Assembly (NCBI GenBank): GCA_002798195.1
Contig: NWQM01000004.1
Location: 124,001-188,000 of the forward strand
Length of the DNA: 64,000 nucleotides
Reading direction: 5' to 3'
Origin: Lysobacteraceae bacterium NML03-0222
Lineage (GTDB): Bacteria; Pseudomonadota; Gammaproteobacteria; Xanthomonadales; Xanthomonadaceae
The notes below the pieces were generated by a model, which searched no databases, had not been told where the DNA came from, and was given only the letters and a program-made list of their open reading frames with translations. The position numbers were made by a program, and so were the translations under genes. Positions within the stretch are counted from its first letter, which is position 1; every line of letters starts with the position of its first letter. Below, one piece after another: positions 33,797-42,273 of the stretch.

Positions 33797-34636
33797 TCAG
33801 ACCGCCTTCAAGGCCTTGGCATGGTGGGCGATATGTTCGCCAATGAAACTGGCAATGAAGTAATAGCTGTGGTCGTAACCTGGTTGCAGGCGCAGCGTCA
33901 GCGGGTGGCCGGTTTTTTCGCAGGCGGCTTTGAGCAGCTCGGGCTTGAGCTGCCCGGCCAGAAATTCATCGGCATCGCCCTGATCGACCAGCAGCGGCAA
34001 GCGCTCGGCCAGCTCGCCCTGCAGCAGCGCCACGGTGTCGTACTGCCGCCATGCAGCCTCGTCATCTCCCAGATAAGCGCTGAAGGCTTTCTGCCCCCAC
34101 GGCACCTGGCTGGGGGCGACGATCGGTGAAAATGCCGACACGCTGCGATAGCGGCCAGGATTTTTCAGCGCGATGCTGAGTGCGCCATGCCCCCCCATGG
34201 AATGCCCGCTGATGGCGCGCGCCTGGTTGACTGGAAAATGCTGCTCAATCACCCCAGGCAACTCATCGACAATGTAGTCATACATGCGGAAATGTTTGTC
34301 CCACGGCGCGCGGGTGGCATTGAGATAAAAACCCGCCCCCTGCCCCAGATCGTAGCCTGCATCATCGGCCACACCCTCGCCGCGCGGCGAAGTATCCGGC
34401 GCCACAATCACAAGCCCATGCTGCGCCGCCCACTGCTGTGCCCCGGCCTTGGTGATGAAGTTCTGCTCCGTGCAGGTCAGGCCCGAGAGCCAGTACAGCA
34501 CCGGGCAACGCTCTGCGTCCAACGCCTGCGGCGGCAGATAAATGCCAAACTTCATCGCCGTGCCGGTACTGCTGGCATCGTGCTGCCAGACTTCCTGAAA
34601 GCCGCCGAAACTGGCGTGGGATTCGATTTTTTTCAT
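33797..34636 (-). CDS. fghA: S-formylglutathione hydrolase
   Basis: Hydrolyses S-formylglutathione to formate and glutathione, the second step of formaldehyde detoxification. It has 279 residues in an esterase-D-like alpha/beta fold. The nucleophile is in SGHSMGGHGALSIAL, an oxyanion-region motif is YWLSGLTCTEQNF, and the Asp/His pair is in LVDQGDADEFL and QPGYDHSYYFIASFI. It works with the adhC product further up the same strand, although two unrelated genes lie between them. Confidence 0.95.
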   Translation of the reverse strand: MKKIESHASFGGFQEVWQHDASSTGTAMKFGIYLPPQALDAERCPVLYWLSGLTCTEQNFITKAGAQQWAAQHGLVIVAPDTSPRGEGVADDAGYDLGQGAGFYLNATRAPWDKHFRMYDYIVDELPGVIEQHFPVNQARAISGHSMGGHGALSIALKNPGRYRSVSAFSPIVAPSQVPWGQKAFSAYLGDDEAAWRQYDTVALLQGELAERLPLLVDQGDADEFLAGQLKPELLKAACEKTGHPLTLRLQPGYDHSYYFIASFIGEHIAHHAKALKAV

Positions 34637-34657
34637 AGTTCCTCCAACCCCCTGATA

Positions 34658-35371
34658 TCACTCAACCACCATTTCTTCTGGCCATAGGAAGTAGCCACCA
34701 AATTTCTTGCTGATCCGAAACTCACCACCGGCTTCTTTGCCTTTTCCAGTGAGATAGGGTTTGCCATCACGATCTTCCAGCAACCCTGCTGCCATCAGCT
34801 TTTCAAGCAATTGCGCCGTTTTCATGCCGTGTTTGGCTGCCAGCTTCGATGAGGTCAATTTGCTGCCTCCAGTGCCGTCTTCCTCATCACTACCATCCGT
34901 ATCGGTACTGGCATCACTCGCCGGAACACGCTCCATCGAAATCCGCACCTCCTCGCTGATCCGAATAATGCGCTGTGCTTCCTCATAGGCATCACGATAC
35001 AACTCATGGTCTTCCGACCTGCGGAACAGGACACCCATCTCATTGTTGTTGACCTGACTGAATTCGTACAGATTGAGACTGGTCACGATGCAGTTTTCTT
35101 CATTGATGTAGCACTTGGCGTGCAGGTTCTTGCAGAAGCTGGTACGCACATAGGTCAGCGCATTGAGCCAGGCGATCTCCTCCGGCTGCAATTCGCTCTT
35201 TCCATACACAATCCGCACATCAATTTTGAGGCGATTCTTATCCGCCAAAAGCTCTTTTATACGGTCATTGAGCTTCAGAAACGGACTAATCAAAATCACG
35301 CGCTCACGTGCATCCTTGATGAGTTCTTCAAGAAAATAATTGGTTGCACTTGTGTTGAGAAATTTGGCCAT
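34658..35371 (-). CDS. Phospholipase-D-like domain protein with C-terminal winged-helix-like region
   Basis: A 237-residue protein. The N-terminal half (about 1-130) is one PLD-type domain with NLHAKCYINEENCIVTSLN, i.e. an HxK motif followed by a TSLN segment. A single motif implies a dimeric active site if it is active. An acidic linker rich in Ser/Asp/Gly (about 150-170) leads to a putative DNA-binding or protein-binding helix region (SKLAAKHGMKTAQLLEKLMAAGLL). Possible roles are nuclease or phosphodiesterase. AT-richer codons and an AT-rich 5' flank set it apart from its neighbours and suggest acquisition. It interrupts the formaldehyde operon. Confidence 0.75.
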   Translation of the reverse strand: MAKFLNTSATNYFLEELIKDARERVILISPFLKLNDRIKELLADKNRLKIDVRIVYGKSELQPEEIAWLNALTYVRTSFCKNLHAKCYINEENCIVTSLNLYEFSQVNNNEMGVLFRRSEDHELYRDAYEEAQRIIRISEEVRISMERVPASDASTDTDGSDEEDGTGGSKLTSSKLAAKHGMKTAQLLEKLMAAGLLEDRDGKPYLTGKGKEAGGEFRISKKFGGYFLWPEEMVVE

Positions 35372-35450
35372 GGCTTATCCCCAGATAAATAAGTAAGCAC
35401 GAATCCTAATCTACAAATTACCCATAGAAACAGGACATCGCGCCCAACTT

Positions 35451-35918
35451 TCAACACCAGCGCCGTACCCGGCGCAGGTACTGGGCATACGGTTCGCCGA
35501 ACTTGTGCAGCAGGATGCGCTCCTCCGGTTTGATCTGGAGCCAGTGCAGGCAGGCGATGAACAAGACTACGCCGGAGAGCGCTAGCGGATGCGCCAGCCA
35601 CAGTGCCCAGCCGGTCAGGCAAAACACCATACCCAGATACATCGGGTTGCGGCTATGGGCAAAGATGCCGGTACTGACGATTTGGCTGGCCGTATCCGGC
35701 TGCACCGGGTTGACGCTGGTGCGATGACGGCGAAAAGCCCGCACGCCCAGCATGGCGATGACCACGCCAGTTGCAACCCAAACCGCAGCCAGTGAGGCTT
35801 TCATCGGCAACGACAATGGCAGTACCCACTGCGGCGTGAGGCGCGTAATGGCATACATCGCTGCGGCCAGTATCGCCACCAGCAGCAGTGGCGGTATTTT
35901 CAGTTCCAACGCGCGCAT
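35451..35918 (-). CDS. Isoprenylcysteine methyltransferase-family membrane protein
   Basis: A 155-residue protein with about four membrane helices and the ICMT/PEMT-like C-terminus: STGIFAHSRNPMYLGMVF, then KPEERILLHKFGEPYAQYLRRV. The SAM-binding pocket is normally formed by these parts. Bacterial members are mostly uncharacterised; their substrate is not a prenylated protein as far as known. It starts 5 bp after the adhC stop, so it is probably co-transcribed with adhC and expressed under formaldehyde stress. Confidence 0.82.
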   Translation of the reverse strand: MRALELKIPPLLLVAILAAAMYAITRLTPQWVLPLSLPMKASLAAVWVATGVVIAMLGVRAFRRHRTSVNPVQPDTASQIVSTGIFAHSRNPMYLGMVFCLTGWALWLAHPLALSGVVLFIACLHWLQIKPEERILLHKFGEPYAQYLRRVRRWC

Positions 35919-35923
35919 GAGTT

Positions 35924-37066
35924 TCAGTAACGCACTACCGAGCGGATCGACTTGCCTTCATGCATCAAATCGAAGGCTTGATTGATGTCATCCAGCGGCA
36001 TGGTGTGGGTGACGAACGGAGCCAGTTCGATATCGCCACGCATCGCGTCCTCGACCATGCCCGGCAGCTGGCTGCGGCCCTTGACGCCGCCGAAGGCGGT
36101 GCCGAGCCAGCGACGGCCAGTAACGAGTTGGAACGGGCGGGTGGAGATTTCCTGACCAGCACCGGCCACGCCAATGATGACCGACTGCCCCCAGCCGCGG
36201 TGGGCGCATTCGAGCGCGGCGCGCATCACATTGACGTTGCCGATGCACTCGAAGCTGTGATCTACACCCCAGCCGGTCATCTCCACAACGACTTGTTGAA
36301 TCGGCTTGTCATGCTCTTTGGGGTTGATGCAGTCGGTGGCGCCGAACTGCTTGGCGAGCTCGAACTTAGCCGGATTGGTGTCGATCGCGATGATGCGCCC
36401 GGCCTTGGCCTGGCGCGCGCCCTGAATTACCGCAAGGCCGATGCCGCCGAGGCCAAACACGGCCACCGAGTCCCCCGGCTGCACCTTGGCGGTGTTGTGC
36501 ACCGCGCCGATGCCGGTGGTTACGCCGCAGCCGAGCAGGCAGACCTGTTCCGGGTTCGCCTGCGGATTGACCTTGGCCACCGAGACTTCCGCCACCACGG
36601 TGTATTCGCTGAAGGTGGAGCAGCCCATGTAGTGATAAATCGGCTCGCTGTTATAGCTAAAGCGCGTCGTGCCATCAGGCATCACGCCCTTGCCCTGGGT
36701 GGCACGCACCGCCACGCACAGATTGGTCTTGCCGCTTTGGCAGAACAGGCATTGGCCGCATTCGGCGGTGTACAGCGGGATGACGTGATCGCCGGGCTTG
36801 ACGCTGGTCACGCCTTCGCCGACATCGACCACGATGCCTGCGCCTTCATGCCCCAGCACGGCCGGGAACAGGCCTTCGGGGTCATCGCCGGAGAGGGTGA
36901 AAGCATCGGTATGGCAGACGCCGGTATGGGTGATGCGGATGCGCACTTCGCCCGCCTTGGGCGGGGCGACGTCGATTTCAACAACCTGCAGCGGCTGTCC
37001 CGCGGCAAAGGCCACGGCAGCACGGGATTTGAGGGTTTTGCCAGCGGTATCGGCGGGAAGGTTCAT
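35924..37066 (-). CDS. adhC: S-(hydroxymethyl)glutathione dehydrogenase / class III alcohol dehydrogenase
   Basis: Oxidises S-hydroxymethylglutathione to S-formylglutathione with NAD. It has 380 residues. The catalytic zinc ligands are in GVCHTDAFTLSG and GHEGAG. The structural zinc is held by four Cys in CGQCLFCQSGKTNLC. The Rossmann motif is FGLGGIGLAVI, and GCGVTTGIGAVHNTAKV is class III specific. The start at 37066 precedes TLKSRAAVAFAAGQPL; the family Met at that point is Leu here, so the longer N-terminus is required. It follows frmR by 17 bp. Confidence 0.96.
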   Translation of the reverse strand: MNLPADTAGKTLKSRAAVAFAAGQPLQVVEIDVAPPKAGEVRIRITHTGVCHTDAFTLSGDDPEGLFPAVLGHEGAGIVVDVGEGVTSVKPGDHVIPLYTAECGQCLFCQSGKTNLCVAVRATQGKGVMPDGTTRFSYNSEPIYHYMGCSTFSEYTVVAEVSVAKVNPQANPEQVCLLGCGVTTGIGAVHNTAKVQPGDSVAVFGLGGIGLAVIQGARQAKAGRIIAIDTNPAKFELAKQFGATDCINPKEHDKPIQQVVVEMTGWGVDHSFECIGNVNVMRAALECAHRGWGQSVIIGVAGAGQEISTRPFQLVTGRRWLGTAFGGVKGRSQLPGMVEDAMRGDIELAPFVTHTMPLDDINQAFDLMHEGKSIRSVVRY

Positions 37067-37083
37067 GACACGGCTCCGGGTGG

Positions 37084-37377
37084 TCACTTCAGATAGGAAC
37101 GCACCAGCGCCACCACTTCGTCGATGGCCTGATGCATGTGCAGATGTTCGGGATCGGTGCTGTCCTCGCAGCCGACATGGCCGAAGGTTTCGCGCAGATG
37201 GCCTTGCAGTACCTCGGCCATCAGCCCGTTGATGCCGCCGCGCATCGCCGCCAATTGCTGCAATACCTCGCTGCAACTGCTGCCTGCGGCAATGGCGCGC
37301 TCCAAGCTCTCGGCCTGGCCGCGAATGCGGCGCAGCCGGGTGATGGCGCGTTTTTTCTCAGCGGGACTGTGCGGCAT
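37084..37377 (-). CDS. frmR: Formaldehyde-responsive repressor FrmR
   Basis: A 97-residue all-helical CsoR/RcnR-family repressor. Pro2 and Cys35, the pair cross-linked by formaldehyde in E. coli FrmR, are both present (MPHSPAEKKR, SSCSEVLQQL). Other family signatures are RIRGQAESLERAI and NGLMAEVLQGHLRETF. The ATG at 37377 has GGAGGTGG just upstream. It heads the frmR-adhC operon and should repress its own promoter through the operator at 37388-37404 until formaldehyde modifies it. Confidence 0.93.
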   Translation of the reverse strand: MPHSPAEKKRAITRLRRIRGQAESLERAIAAGSSCSEVLQQLAAMRGGINGLMAEVLQGHLRETFGHVGCEDSTDPEHLHMHQAIDEVVALVRSYLK

Positions 37378-37387
37378 ACCACCTCCA

Positions 37388-37404
37388 ATACTGGGGGGGA
37401 GTAT
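37388..37404 (-). promoter_or_regulatory. FrmR operator (inverted repeat around a G/C tract)
   Basis: ATACT, seven G, AGTAT (plus strand) makes a perfect 5-bp inverted repeat around a homopolymeric G tract, the form of CsoR/RcnR/FrmR-family operators. It lies 11 bp before the frmR start and overlaps the -10 box. Confidence 0.8.
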
Positions 37405-37428
37405 ATGGCAAAGTCATATCCGCGCCAA
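37400..37428 (-). promoter_or_regulatory. frmR-adhC promoter
   Basis: Minus strand: -35 TTGGCG (37428-37423), 17-nt spacer, -10 TATACT (37405-37400). The -10 overlaps the FrmR operator, consistent with repression by promoter occlusion. Confidence 0.6.
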
Positions 37429-37429
37429 C

Positions 37430-37454
37430 AAAAAAGCGGGCGCCTGGCCCGCTT
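37430..37454 (-). terminator. Rho-independent terminator after pit
   Basis: On the minus strand GCGGGC / GCCCGC with a 5-nt loop, extended by two A-T pairs, is followed by six T. It is 25 bp past the pit stop and immediately upstream of the frmR promoter, insulating the two units. Confidence 0.85.
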
Positions 37455-37478
37455 CATCAATCCCAAAGTTTGCCGCGC

Positions 37479-38969
37479 TCAGTGCATGGTATGGCTCAGC
37501 ACCCAAAACAGTGCGCCCGAAAGCAGCGCCGATACCGGCACGGTAATCACCCAAGCAGCGGCCACGGTGACAAAGTGCGAGCGCCGCACCAGCTTGCGGC
37601 GGGCGCGCTCTTCAGGCGCCAGCGGTTTGCCCTTGCGGATGCCAAGCTGACGGGCGCGGCGTTCGGCATGCCATTCGCGGAAAAAGCCCACGCCAAAAAT
37701 CGCGCCTACGGCGATATGCGTGGAGCTGACCGGCAATCCCAGCCAAGAGGCCAGAATCACCGTTACCGCTGCCGAGAGCGATACGCAATAGGCGCGCATC
37801 GGGTTGAGTTTGGTGATTTGGCTGCCCACCAGACGAATCAGCCGCGGGCCAAACAGCAGCAGACCAAAGCTGATGCCGAGTGCGCCAATGGCCATCACCC
37901 ACAGCGGGATACCCACCTGGCCTTGCACATTGCCGGCCTGGACGGCGTGCACAATCGCTGCCAAGGGGCCGACCGCATTGGCCACATCATTGGCGCCATG
38001 CGCAAAGGAGAGCAATGCCGCCGAACACACCAGCGGGATGCCGAACAGTTTGCGGATGGATTTCTTGCGGTTTTCCAGGCCCTGTGATTGGCGCCTGACC
38101 ATCGGCACCGATGCCAGCCAGACCAAAACCCCTGTGACCAGGCCAATCAACAGCGAGGTCTGCAGGCCAATCTTGACCACCTTGGACAAGCCCTTCAATG
38201 CCAGATAAGCCCCAAAAGCGCCTGCCATGAGGCCAATCAATACCGGCACCCAGCGCCGGGCGGCGGCAATCTTGTCTTGCCGGTACAGGATTCGCGCCTT
38301 GATGAAGGCCAGAAACACCGCGGCAATCAGCCCCCCCAAGAGCGGCGAAATCACCCAGCTTGCCGCGATTTTGCCCAATACCGGCCACTTCACCGAAGCC
38401 ATGCCCGCCGCCACGATGCCGGCACCAACCACGCCGCCGACTATCGAATGAGTAGTGGACACCGGCGCGCCAATCACGGTCGCCAGATTCAGCCACAAGG
38501 CAGCAGCCAGCAGCGCGGCCAGCATCGCCAGCACAAAGGTGCGTCCATCGCTGACCGCATCCGGGGCGATGATGCCCGAGGCGATGGTATTGACCACATC
38601 GCCACCGGCAATCAGCGCGCCTGCGGTTTCAAAAATCGCGGCAATGATGAGCGCACTGCCCAGCGTCAGTGCATTGGCACCCACCGCTGGCCCCATGTTG
38701 TTGGCCACATCATTGGCACCGATATTGAGCGCCATATAGGCGCCAATCACGGTCGCGGCGACCACCACGAAGGTGCCGGGCTGCACGCCGATGAAGGCCA
38801 ACGAGGCGGCTGCCACCAGCACCACGAAGGCGATGGCGATGCCCGGTGCAATCAGCGGCCTGGCAACAAAGGTGGTGGCACGCTCCAGCAGGCCGATGCG
38901 CCCCAAATCCTTGTCGAGCGTTCTCCAGCGGGTGGGGGTATGGGCGTTGGGGTCGTTAGGCGATGACAT
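37479..38969 (-). CDS. pit: Inorganic phosphate transporter, Pit family
   Basis: Low-affinity, proton-coupled phosphate (metal-phosphate) importer of the inner membrane. It has 496 residues with about ten helices and the family's duplicated signature: NIGANDVANNMGPAVGA in the N-terminal half and SFAHGANDVANAVGPLA in the C-terminal half. APVSTTHSIVGG and LPVSSTHIAVGA are the matching second repeats. A hydrophilic insertion containing RRARQLGIRKGKPLAPEERA lies near residues 440-470. No PhoU-like partner gene is next to it. Confidence 0.95.
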   Translation of the reverse strand: MSSPNDPNAHTPTRWRTLDKDLGRIGLLERATTFVARPLIAPGIAIAFVVLVAAASLAFIGVQPGTFVVVAATVIGAYMALNIGANDVANNMGPAVGANALTLGSALIIAAIFETAGALIAGGDVVNTIASGIIAPDAVSDGRTFVLAMLAALLAAALWLNLATVIGAPVSTTHSIVGGVVGAGIVAAGMASVKWPVLGKIAASWVISPLLGGLIAAVFLAFIKARILYRQDKIAAARRWVPVLIGLMAGAFGAYLALKGLSKVVKIGLQTSLLIGLVTGVLVWLASVPMVRRQSQGLENRKKSIRKLFGIPLVCSAALLSFAHGANDVANAVGPLAAIVHAVQAGNVQGQVGIPLWVMAIGALGISFGLLLFGPRLIRLVGSQITKLNPMRAYCVSLSAAVTVILASWLGLPVSSTHIAVGAIFGVGFFREWHAERRARQLGIRKGKPLAPEERARRKLVRRSHFVTVAAAWVITVPVSALLSGALFWVLSHTMH

Positions 38970-39028
38970 AAGCCAATTTTGTCATTACTTCGGCAGTTCG
39001 CGCTTGATTTTCGGCAAGCGCCGCGCAT

Positions 39029-39484
39029 TTATTGCGCCGGTTTGTCCAGGCTGCGCAGAATTTGCGCAAGTTCCGGCTCGTCCACTTGGGCAGCCGCCTG
39101 TTGCAGCGGCCACCAGCGGCGCTCGCGCTGGCCGACCTCGGGATAATCATCGGCCAGTTCAACTTCATCCATCTGGAACACCACTACTTCCACCGGCTGG
39201 GCAAAATCTTCGACCAGCACGCTGTCATAGTGATAGCGTCCAAGGGGTTGCGGGCGCACCCGGCCACGCGCGCCGGCCTCTTCCCAGGCCTCCTGCTGTG
39301 CCGAGCCGGGCAGGTCACTACCGGCCATCGGCCAGCCTTTGGGCAGAATCCAGCGCCCCTGGCGCTTGCTGGTAATCAGCAGCACTTCACGGCGATCTTC
39401 ATGAGCACGCAGGCACAGAGCCGCCACTTGCAGGCGTTCTGGCCGTACTCCCAACAAGTCCAGCAGCAGGCGTCTTAGTCCCAT
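39029..39484 (-). CDS. Nudix hydrolase, diphosphoinositol-phosphatase-like subfamily
   Basis: A 151-residue Nudix-fold protein that probably cleaves nucleoside-diphosphate-X compounds. The start at 39484 has an AAGGACGAG ribosome-binding site; the frame extends upstream to 39556 but without similarity. The Nudix box is partly altered: the region PKGWPMAGSDLPGSAQQE leads to EAWEEAGARG. The catalytic EE pair and terminal G are present, but the first Glu of Gx5E is Ser and the Arg of REUXEE is Gln. The substrate is unknown. It follows ftsZ where lpxC often lies. Confidence 0.85.
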   Translation of the reverse strand: MGLRRLLLDLLGVRPERLQVAALCLRAHEDRREVLLITSKRQGRWILPKGWPMAGSDLPGSAQQEAWEEAGARGRVRPQPLGRYHYDSVLVEDFAQPVEVVVFQMDEVELADDYPEVGQRERRWWPLQQAAAQVDEPELAQILRSLDKPAQ

Positions 39485-39555
39485 TTTTCTCGTCCTTAAA
39501 ACGTAATCTGCCATGGCGCCCGTACACCGCAGGTGCACGGGCGCTGGCCTGCACA

Positions 39556-40824
39556 TCAGTCAGCCTGGCGACGCAGGAAGGCCGGGATGTCGAGATAATC
39601 CGCCCCGCCAAAATCCGCCGCCTTGGGCGCAGCCTCTGCTGCCGGGGTAGCAACAGTCTGTGCCGCACCGCGACGCAGCCCGGAAGCCAGACCCTGTGCC
39701 GGGTTGAAGCTGGTTGCAGATACTTCGTCAATCGGCAGGCCGGTGGTGCCATCGCGCTTGACCGTAGTCACATCCGGCACGATTTCCATTTGTGGCTTTG
39801 CACGGCGTACCGGCTCGAAACCGCCACCGAAATCATTGCGCACCGAAGTGCGCTGCTGGGCAGCCCGGTTGAGGCCGGTCGCCACCACGGTGACCTTGAT
39901 TTCATCCTTCATTTCCGGGTCGAGCGAGGTACCGATGATGACCGTGGCGTCTTCTGCGGCAAACTCGTCCACCGCGCGGCCGATTTCTTCAAACTCGGCC
40001 ATGGTGATATCCGAGCCTGCAGTGATGTTGACCAGGATGCCATTGGCGCCATGCAGATTGACATCATCCAGCAGCGGGTTCTGGATGGCCATTTCCACGG
40101 CGGCCTGGGCGCGGTCATCGCCCCGGGCAATGCCGGTGCCCATCATCGCCAGCCCCATTTCGTTCATCACCGTCTTGACGTCGGCAAAGTCGACGTTCAT
40201 TTCGCCCGGACGCACGATCAGGTCGGCAATGCCCTGCACTGCGCCATGCAGCACGTTATTGGCCTCGCGGAAGGCCTGCACCATGGTGGCATTGCGCCCC
40301 AGCACGGTCAGCAGTTTTTCGTTGGGGATGGTGATCAGCGAGTCCACATGCTGCGCCAGTTCCTCGATGCCCTTCAGCGCCACCTGCATGCGGCGACGGC
40401 CTTCAAACGGGAACGGCTTGGTCACCACGGCCACGGTGAGGATGCCCATTTCCTTGGCGAGCTGCGCCACCACCGGCGCTGCACCGGTACCGGTACCGCC
40501 GCCCATGCCTGCGGTGATGAACACCATGTCCGCGCCTTGCAGCGCATCCATGATGCGCTCACGGTCTTCCAGCGCTGCCTGACGGCCGACTTCCGGGTTG
40601 GCGCCAGCGCCAAGCCCCTTGGTGACATTGCTGCCCAGTTGCAGCTGCAGCTGGGTGCCGGAGCTGCCCAGTGCCTGCGCATCGGTATTGGCGGTAATCA
40701 GCTCCACACCTTGCAACTGGCTTGCCACCATGTGCGCCACAGTATTGCCGCCGCCGCCGCCCACGCCAATCACCTTGATGACGGCATTGGGTGCCATTTT
40801 TTCCATCAGTTCAAAACTTGCCAT
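39556..40824 (-). CDS. ftsZ: Cell division protein FtsZ
   Basis: Tubulin-like GTPase forming the Z ring. It has 422 residues from the start at 40824 (MASFELMEKMAPNAVIKVIG). GTP-binding signature GGGTGTGAAPV and T7 loop NVDFADVKTVM are present. A variable linker ends in the C-terminal conserved peptide DIPAFLRRQAD, which binds FtsA and ZipA. The start has GAGGA upstream. An in-frame start at 40980, with an even stronger AAGGAGGTGG site, would add 52 residues. It is the last gene of the dcw cluster. Confidence 0.97.
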   Translation of the reverse strand: MASFELMEKMAPNAVIKVIGVGGGGGNTVAHMVASQLQGVELITANTDAQALGSSGTQLQLQLGSNVTKGLGAGANPEVGRQAALEDRERIMDALQGADMVFITAGMGGGTGTGAAPVVAQLAKEMGILTVAVVTKPFPFEGRRRMQVALKGIEELAQHVDSLITIPNEKLLTVLGRNATMVQAFREANNVLHGAVQGIADLIVRPGEMNVDFADVKTVMNEMGLAMMGTGIARGDDRAQAAVEMAIQNPLLDDVNLHGANGILVNITAGSDITMAEFEEIGRAVDEFAAEDATVIIGTSLDPEMKDEIKVTVVATGLNRAAQQRTSVRNDFGGGFEPVRRAKPQMEIVPDVTTVKRDGTTGLPIDEVSATSFNPAQGLASGLRRGAAQTVATPAAEAAPKAADFGGADYLDIPAFLRRQAD

Positions 40825-40980
40825 AACTTTAGTCCTCTCTGTCTGTGCGTTGTTTTCTGTTGTGCAAGGCATTGGAACTTCTTGTGCGGTTTCCATCTGC
40901 CCTGCAGGCGTTGCTGCTTTCATGACTTGTGCCACCAATTCCCGGGACTTCTCAGCCACCGATACCACTCTCACCACCAT

Positions 40981-40990
40981 CCACCTCCTT
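40981..40990 (-). promoter_or_regulatory. Strong Shine-Dalgarno at an upstream in-frame ftsZ start
   Basis: AAGGAGGTGG on the minus strand matches the 16S rRNA anti-Shine-Dalgarno sequence almost perfectly. It sits 0 nt before an ATG (40980) followed by two GTG codons, all in frame with ftsZ and with no stop before the normal start. The spacing best suits one of the GTG codons (40977 or 40974). Confidence 0.6.
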
Positions 40991-41034
40991 CTTTGCCGCT
41001 TCCTGCATTACCCAGTTGCCAAAGGCCAGCTATT

Positions 41035-42273
41035 TCAAAACTGGCCGCTGTACCAATCCTTCAATTTCTTGATGAAGCCAAAGCCGCGCCCGGAAGGCAG
41101 CAGGCTACGCGCTCTTGGCGCATCCATCCGGCTGCCCATCAGCAGCAGCCCGACACCGCTGGCATGCACCGGATTGCCGACCACTTCAGCCAGACCCGCC
41201 ACATGCTGCGGGATGCCGATGCGTACCGGCATTTGCAGCATTTCCTCGGCCAGCTCGACCACGCCTTCCATCTTCGCGCCGCCGCCGGTCAGCACCATGC
41301 CGGCGCGTACCAGCTCCTCGAAGCCGGAACGGCGCAGCTCGGCCTGCACCATTTCGAAAATTTCCTCGTAACGCCCCTGCACCGCCTGCGCCAGGGCATG
41401 ACGCGGCAGGCGCCGCGGCGGACGGTCGCCGACGCTGGGCACCTGAATGGATTCTTCGGCCGTGGCCAGCTGTGCCAGTGCGCAGGCGTAGCGCACCTTG
41501 ATTTGCTCGGCCTCGGGTGTGGGCGTGCGCAGCATATGGGCGATATCGCTGGTGACATGGTCACCGGCAATCGGCAGCGAGGCGGTATGCGCAATCGCGC
41601 CCTGCACGAATACGGCGATATCGGTGGTACCGGCGCCAATATCCACCAGCACCACGCCCAGCTCGCGCTCATCGTCAGTCAATACCGCTTCGCTGGAGGC
41701 CAGTGCGGAAAGAATCAGATCATCCACGGCCAAGCCGCAGCGCTGCACGCATTTGCTGATATTGGTGGCGGCCGACTGTGCGCAGGTCACCAGATGCGCA
41801 TGCACTTCCAGACGGATGCCGCTCATGCCCACCGGGTTCTTGATGCCTTCCTGCGAGCTGTCCAGCACGTATTCACGGGCGATGGCATGCAGGATGCGCT
41901 GGTCCGAAGGTATGGCCACCGCCTTGGCGGCCTCCAGTGCGCGCTCCATGTCGCTATGCGTGACTTCACCATCGCGCAGCGGCTCCATGCCCTGAGAATT
42001 GCGGCATTGCACATGATTGCCGCTGATCGAGGCATAGACCGAGCGAATCTCGCAGCCAGCCATCAGTTCGGCTTCTTCCACCGCGCGCTGGATGGATTGC
42101 ACGGTGGAGTCGATATCCACCACCACGCCGCGCCGCAGGCCGCGCGATTCATGGCTGCCCACGCCGATCACTTCAATCGGCAGACCGGGGCTGTATTCGC
42201 CCACCAGCGCCGTCACTTTGGAGGTGCCGATATCAAGGCCAACGATGAGGGTTTTATCGCCTTTGCGGTTCAT
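41035..42273 (-). CDS. ftsA: Cell division protein FtsA
   Basis: Actin-like ATPase that tethers FtsZ to the membrane and recruits later division proteins. It has 412 residues, with the N-terminal LIVGLDIGTSKVTALVGE phosphate-1 motif, the 1C domain near residues 80-160 (VYASISGNHVQCRNSQG), and the C-terminal amphipathic membrane-targeting helix FIKKLKDWYSGQF. It overlaps ftsQ by 4 bp (ATGA). A 210-bp gap to the usual ftsZ start follows, which may hold an ftsZ promoter. Confidence 0.97.
   Translation of the reverse strand: MNRKGDKTLIVGLDIGTSKVTALVGEYSPGLPIEVIGVGSHESRGLRRGVVVDIDSTVQSIQRAVEEAELMAGCEIRSVYASISGNHVQCRNSQGMEPLRDGEVTHSDMERALEAAKAVAIPSDQRILHAIAREYVLDSSQEGIKNPVGMSGIRLEVHAHLVTCAQSAATNISKCVQRCGLAVDDLILSALASSEAVLTDDERELGVVLVDIGAGTTDIAVFVQGAIAHTASLPIAGDHVTSDIAHMLRTPTPEAEQIKVRYACALAQLATAEESIQVPSVGDRPPRRLPRHALAQAVQGRYEEIFEMVQAELRRSGFEELVRAGMVLTGGGAKMEGVVELAEEMLQMPVRIGIPQHVAGLAEVVGNPVHASGVGLLLMGSRMDAPRARSLLPSGRGFGFIKKLKDWYSGQF

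Noticed and set aside
40825..40980. Separate small gene between ftsA and ftsZ
   Set aside because: The frame has no stop of its own before the ftsZ start, so it can only be an ftsZ extension; reported as such.
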